Source of the DNA: Ephydatia muelleri
Taxonomy: Eukaryota; Porifera; Demospongiae; Spongillida; Spongillidae
DNA length: 64,000 nt
Direction: 5' to 3'
Assembly (NCBI GenBank): GCA_013339895.1
Contig: JABACO010000017.1
Span: forward strand, 1,422,726 to 1,486,725
This document shows positions 59,601 through 64,000 of this stretch, in pieces. Every line of letters starts with the position of its first letter. Position 1 is the stretch's first letter. Under the pieces are notes generated by a model. It was given only the letters and a program-made list of their open reading frames with translations, did not search any database and had not been told where the DNA came from. Position numbers and translations under genes: made by a program.

Positions 59601-62038
59601 AGTCAGGATGACCAGCCAGGAGGCACAGAAGGCAGTTGCGAGCACTATGGATGACTCAGACAAGGCAACGTAACCTTTCTCTTTTGCAGGAATTCTTGGA
59701 TGTTGATGCACTCAACAGCTGACACGGTAGGCAGATCGTTTGTTGCAGTTTTGTAAAGTGCTTTGGAGCTCAGCATACGGTGCTGCTCTCTTGCTGGAAA
59801 ATATTTGTCGTGTTACTGGCCTTGGCCCGAACACTATCCAGCATGATCAGCTCCTTTTCAACAACTACCCCTTCCTCTGTGGCTCGAAGTCCAAAGTTTT
59901 GCCAAACAGGTATTCTTTTCTATTTTTCCGCCACTAAATAAGCTACAAGAACGAGTACTGCCACCATCGTGATCTCTGACCCCACCTTGTGGTATGTTGG
60001 TCATATGCATGAAGCCAGACACACTCGATCTATGACAGGTGACTTGCGATGAATACGGTTCGAAAAAACAGGAAGATTAGTCGTACACACTTTTCTAATA
60101 GTAGTTGCCAGCAACAAGTCCTCCTATAGGATGCTGGGCTTAATTAGTTATATTTTATGCGATAATAGCCAATAATGCCGATTATATTCCTACTAGTTGT
60201 GGTGTCATGGCAACAGTGCTGAATAATCATCCAAAACTAAACAGGCTTAATAGCACCAGTAAAGTAAACCCATAGCACCATTAAAGTACACCCACAGCAC
60301 CAGTAAATTACACCCATAGCACCATTACAGTACACCCACAGCGCCAGTAAATTACACCCATAGCACCAGTAAATTACACCCACACCAGAAAAGTACACCC
60401 ACAGCACTAGTTCTGGCTCGAAGGTGGCATACCTGTCTCATTTTCTCTGAAGCTGATGGTCTCCACAAGAACAAAGTCGTGCCAGTCAATCTGTGCATAC
60501 TCCACTGTGGAACAGACGAGGTGTATGGCAGGTGAGTGGTGGTGTGAGAGTGATGAGTGGTGGTGTGAGGGTGATGAGTGGGTGGTGTGAGGGTGATGAG
60601 TGGTGGTGTGAGGGTAATGAGTGTATGGCAGGGTGAGGGTGATGAGTAGGTGATGAATGTATGGCAGGGTGAGGGTGATGAGTGTATGACAGGGTGAGGG
60701 TGATGAGTGTGGGTGGAATGTGAGAATGATGGTTAATACATACAGTAACTCCTAATTTCCATACATGGCAAACAACAAATACATGTACCTCACAATTCAT
60801 TGCAATGCCTCACTGCCCAATTTTACTTTACAAAATTACGGCAACACCCATATGCAGTGGCCACGCCCACGTGCAGAGGCCACACCCACATGCTATGGCT
60901 GCATAGAACAGCACATGTGTGCATTCTCCATGGTGGATGCAGCAAATGAGTTGCCATGGCACTAGTTAGACCTTAGCCAACTTTAACACAACACAGCAAA
61001 ACACTACTATAGTGTGCAATACATTCACATTCACATACAATATGCATGTACGTGCAAAAGGGGCTAAATCCATATGATGCCCACCTCTCTCTCGTTCCAG
61101 CTGCTCCTCGAGCTTCCTCCTCTGCCTCTGTTGATAGAGCTCCCACTCCACACGCCTGTTCACCCTCTCTAGTACCTGTGGAGAGGGATCAGGTGGGGCA
61201 GACCAAAAGCGTGTGAAAAAGAGCTAAGGAGAAAATCCACTTATCACGGGAATACAACAGAGAACCACACACACAATACTCAGCCACTAATCATACTTTC
61301 AAACCATCTAATCTCTTTGAAATTGGAAGGTGGGTATCCTCACTAGCTCTCAATAACCAAGTCACATACAGTACACATGTACATGTACAATGACCACCAA
61401 TGAGATCAGACAAGTTAGATTAATCCTCTTCACAGACAACACCTCTGCAGTCCCATTACTTTTTGACACTTGCAAATTTACTAGGACCTTATGAGGACCA
61501 TCACACAGGATGTGGGCTTATCAAAATATCTGCTGATTTGGTCTGTATGCATTTTACATTAATAAGACAATTACTATTATGTGAATATCAAGGATTGAGA
61601 GCATTGATGAAAGAAACAGTCTTTACTAGTTTTAAATTACTTGGTATTTCATGCCCCCCCCCCCCCCCCCTCCCTCCTGGCAATAATAGGAGATACTGCA
61701 CACTAATAGCAGTTAGAAGTTTCTGCTACTAGCTAATTTTTGACACTCACTGGTGCACATCTTCTTGATGACCCCCACATCAATGCATCTCCATAACCAG
61801 ATGCACACTGATATATACAAAGCAATACATGTACAAGACGCTCTCATTCTCTGTGGCACACACATATGCAAGTACAGACACCTTTGGCTAACCCCCAAAG
61901 GATTCTCAACGTCAGTTCGCAATAGGTCCATAGTTTCGTGTGATGGAAGCAGAATCTTAGAACGAAATGAAATTGCTCAAATCAACAAAACGATATGCAC
62001 AAATTAAACGTGCACAAACACACATTACACACACACAC

Positions 62039-62069
<31 letters not shown>

Positions 62070-62767
62070 CACAGGTATACACACCACGCACACACCACAC
62101 ATTACACACACCACACACACACACACACACACATTACACACACACACAACACATGTAAACACACCACGCACACACACACCACACACATTACACACACACA
62201 ACACATGTATACACACCACGCACACACACCACACACACATGTATACACCACACACACACACACACACACATTACACACACACAAACACATGTATCACACC
62301 ACGCACAACACACACACAACATTACACACACACACACATTACACACACACACAAACACATGTATACACACCACGCACACACACACACACACATTACACAC
62401 ACACACACATGTATACACACCACGCACACACACACACACACACACACATGTATACACACCACGCACACACACACCACACACACACAACATTACACACACA
62501 CAAACATGTATACACACCACGCACACACACACACACACATTACAACACACACACACATGTATACACACCACGCAACACACACAACACACACAACAACACA
62601 CACACACACACACACACCACACACACACACAACACATGCATACACACCACGCACACACAGGTATACACACAGTTATGCACACATACCTTGCTGAACTGCT
62701 CCACAAGCTTGGTAAAGTAGACAAACAGTGGATGCTGTTTACGCAGGAAGTCAAACTGATAGTTACG
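56457..62767 (-). CDS. SF3A1: Splicing factor 3A subunit 1, internal exons
   Basis: SF3A1 is part of the SF3a complex of the U2 snRNP, which helps U2 bind the intron branch site in the nucleus. Exons in transcript order: 62767-62687, 61175-61085, 60504-60433, 57672-57485, 57170-56933, 56623-56457; all phases join. Recognisable segments are NYQFDFLRKQHPLFVYFTKL (second SURP module), RRVEWELYQQRQRRK, VEYAQIDWHDFVLVET, an acidic stretch, RKDYNPKQ, LISPITGEKIPVDKLQDHMK, GLLDPRW, and LAERRTDIFGTEETVIGMK. These follow the order of animal SF3A1. The N-terminal first SURP region (expected above 62767) and the C-terminal ubiquitin-like domain (expected below 56457) are absent here. A short linker between the first two exons also seems missing. 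The last exon ends at a good GTGAGA donor, so the gene continues, perhaps into the N gap. Confidence 0.93.
58148..59960 (+). pseudogene. Broken ORFs inside an SF3A1 intron, possible decayed element
   Basis: The 2.8-kb intron between SF3A1 exons 60433 and 57672 holds several plus-strand ORFs in different frames (58345-58539, 58589-58831, 59165-59611, 59740-59937). They have ordinary protein-like composition rather than repeat composition. Pieces include VVLHFIEHYYSNIVASSLS, REELIDWLISHGAKDEHG and GADIHLLLLSVAHPYGAHVG, followed by an acidic Asp-rich end. The frame changes between pieces suggest a once-coding insertion, such as a transposable element gene or retrocopy, that has decayed. I do not recognise the family. 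It could also be a nested gene with small introns. Confidence 0.3.
60250..60410. repeat. ~22-bp tandem repeat
   Basis: Imperfect units of CACCAGTAAATTACACCCAT(A/C)G type, about seven copies, in the SF3A1 intron downstream of exon 60504-60433. Confidence 0.8.
60525..60720. repeat. GATGAGTG/GTGTGAGGGT tandem repeat
   Basis: Irregular ~20-bp units (GATGAGTGGTGGTGTGAGGG and a GTATGGCAGGGTGAGGGT variant) lie immediately upstream of SF3A1 exon 60504-60433 in transcript sense. Confidence 0.8.
62020..62660. repeat. Interrupted CA microsatellite with higher-order units
   Basis: CA runs are broken at near-regular spacing by ACATGTATACACACCACGCA, giving a higher-order repeat of roughly 60-70 bp. It lies in the SF3A1 intron just below exon 62767-62687. 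Confidence 0.9.
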
Positions 62768-62937
62768 CTGTAGGGAGGGGAAGGAGAGAGAGAGGAGGTG
62801 ATTTCCAAATATGGGCTTGTGTGAATGGGGACAAGGATATGGGGCATGAAGTGGCTGGGGACCAGGATATGTGATCAGACACCACACGTGGATTGTAAAC
62901 TTGTTCAGCTGGAAGGTAGATGTCTCCTTCATGCCAA

Positions 62938-63109
<172 letters not shown>

Positions 63110-63209
63110 TACAATGCAAGAAAATAACAGCTACATTTCAAAGGACAGACAAAGGCACCAACCCACCCAACACATTCCAAACCTCAATTCAGGTAGTCTG
63201 GACTCTTAC

Positions 63210-63391
63210 ATTACAGGAAGGGTCTGGAGACATTCCTATATCGTAGTCGATTCTCAATATTAAGGTTATTAACGTTACCTAGAATTCCTCGCAAGGTAAG
63301 GTAACATTAATAACTTTAATATACGATTGTAGTCTGACATAGCCACACCCTTCCTGCAATGGAAGGGTGTGGCTACGTCAGACTACAATTG
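63210..63391. repeat. Foldback element with two overlapping palindromes
   Basis: The arm at 63210-63279 is complementary to 63299-63360, best at the ends (ATTACAGGAAGGGT and ATATTAAGGTTATTAACGTTACC). The stretch 63323-63352 is complementary again to 63361-63391 (GAAGGGTGTGGCTACGTCAGACTACAATTG arm, two mismatches) around an 8-base loop. One arm therefore takes part in two alternative hairpins. No ORF is present. A non-autonomous foldback/MITE is the simplest reading. Confidence 0.7.
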
Positions 63392-64000
63392 AGGTGCTTC
63401 TGGGAAGAAAGTGACTTTAAAAACTCTTCCGTTTTTACAAATTTAGTTGAGGATTTCGTGTCACCTACTTGAAGCCATTGTTAATGATCTTATGATGGCT
63501 TAGTCACACCTCATGAATGACTTTATGGATACAATTCCAGTCCATGAAAATCAAGATTCTGCCTTTTAATTGGTAAAGGCTGCAATGCTGTATCAAATAA
63601 ATGTATTGTGAGTTGCCAATCTGGTCTACTTATGGACACATCAAATTGAAAATGCAACTGCATTACAGCTTTCATTTCACGTTGCATCGGAATTCAATTT
63701 CATCATAATACTAACAGAGAGGAGGTAGGCATTTCAGAGAGTAATGGCCCAGCATACACCCTTCCCCCCAAATTCAAATGATAACGATGCTTCTAGAATG
63801 TTGCAGGGCTAAAGATATGAATAACAGAATTGACCATGGTCATAAAAAATAATTATTGCTTGAATTTTAAAAACCATACACTATAGGTTATACAAATATA
63901 CAAATGATTTTGCACGTTCCTATGGGAAGAGCACATAGAGAAAAAAAGCACATCCAAAACTAGATAATGATGCTAAAAGGGTGGGAAATATATTATATGG
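63392..64000. other. No feature recognised
   Basis: AT-rich sequence without a convincing ORF, RNA gene or repeat. It would be intron or 5' flank of SF3A1. Confidence 0.5.

Overview
This window is nuclear DNA from an intron-rich eukaryote, almost certainly an animal. The genes have many short introns with GT/AG ends and conserved phases, and the protein families are LRRK-type ROCO kinases, a C2H2 zinc-finger regulator and splicing factor SF3A1. An early-branching marine invertebrate such as a sponge would fit, but nothing in the sequence fixes the taxon. The DNA is full of CA/GA microsatellites, minisatellites and long poly-G/poly-C runs, and it carries one 1000-N assembly gap (52024-53023).

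Layout. 1-3.6 kb: the 3' exons of an unrecognised proline/serine-rich gene (+), with a 34-bp minisatellite in its last intron. 4.3-14.4 kb (-) and 16.7-26.8 kb (+): two near-identical head-to-head ROCO kinase genes forming a ~10-kb-per-arm inverted duplication around a 2.3-kb shared 5' region. 27.8-42.3 kb (+): a third, more diverged ROCO paralogue whose introns are swollen by three different minisatellites. 43.9-49.1 kb (-): a zinc-finger gene with eight fingers visible, 5' end missing. 49.2-55.4 kb: repeats, the gap and no confident gene. 55.4-55.6 kb (-): a U2 snRNA-like gene. 56.5-62.8 kb (-): internal exons of SF3A1, a U2 snRNP protein. 63.2-63.4 kb: a foldback element.

The ROCO genes share one plan: ankyrin-like repeats, leucine-rich repeats, Roc GTPase, COR, a Cys/His cluster, a protein kinase with the LRRK-style DYG motif, and a WD40-like C-terminus. 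Copy 2 reconstructs as 19 exons and 7014 nt with one continuous frame. Copy 1 has an Arg in place of the P-loop Lys. Copy 3 carries patches almost identical to copies 1/2 inside diverged sequence, which suggests gene conversion. Copy 3 and the zinc-finger gene each have two +1-nt frame breaks, which point more to assembly indels than to gene death.

The observations I rate highest are the U2-like RNA gene that keeps the U2 stems and Sm site but lacks the branch-site-pairing sequence, located next to SF3A1, and the inverted ROCO pair with a P-loop substitution in one member.
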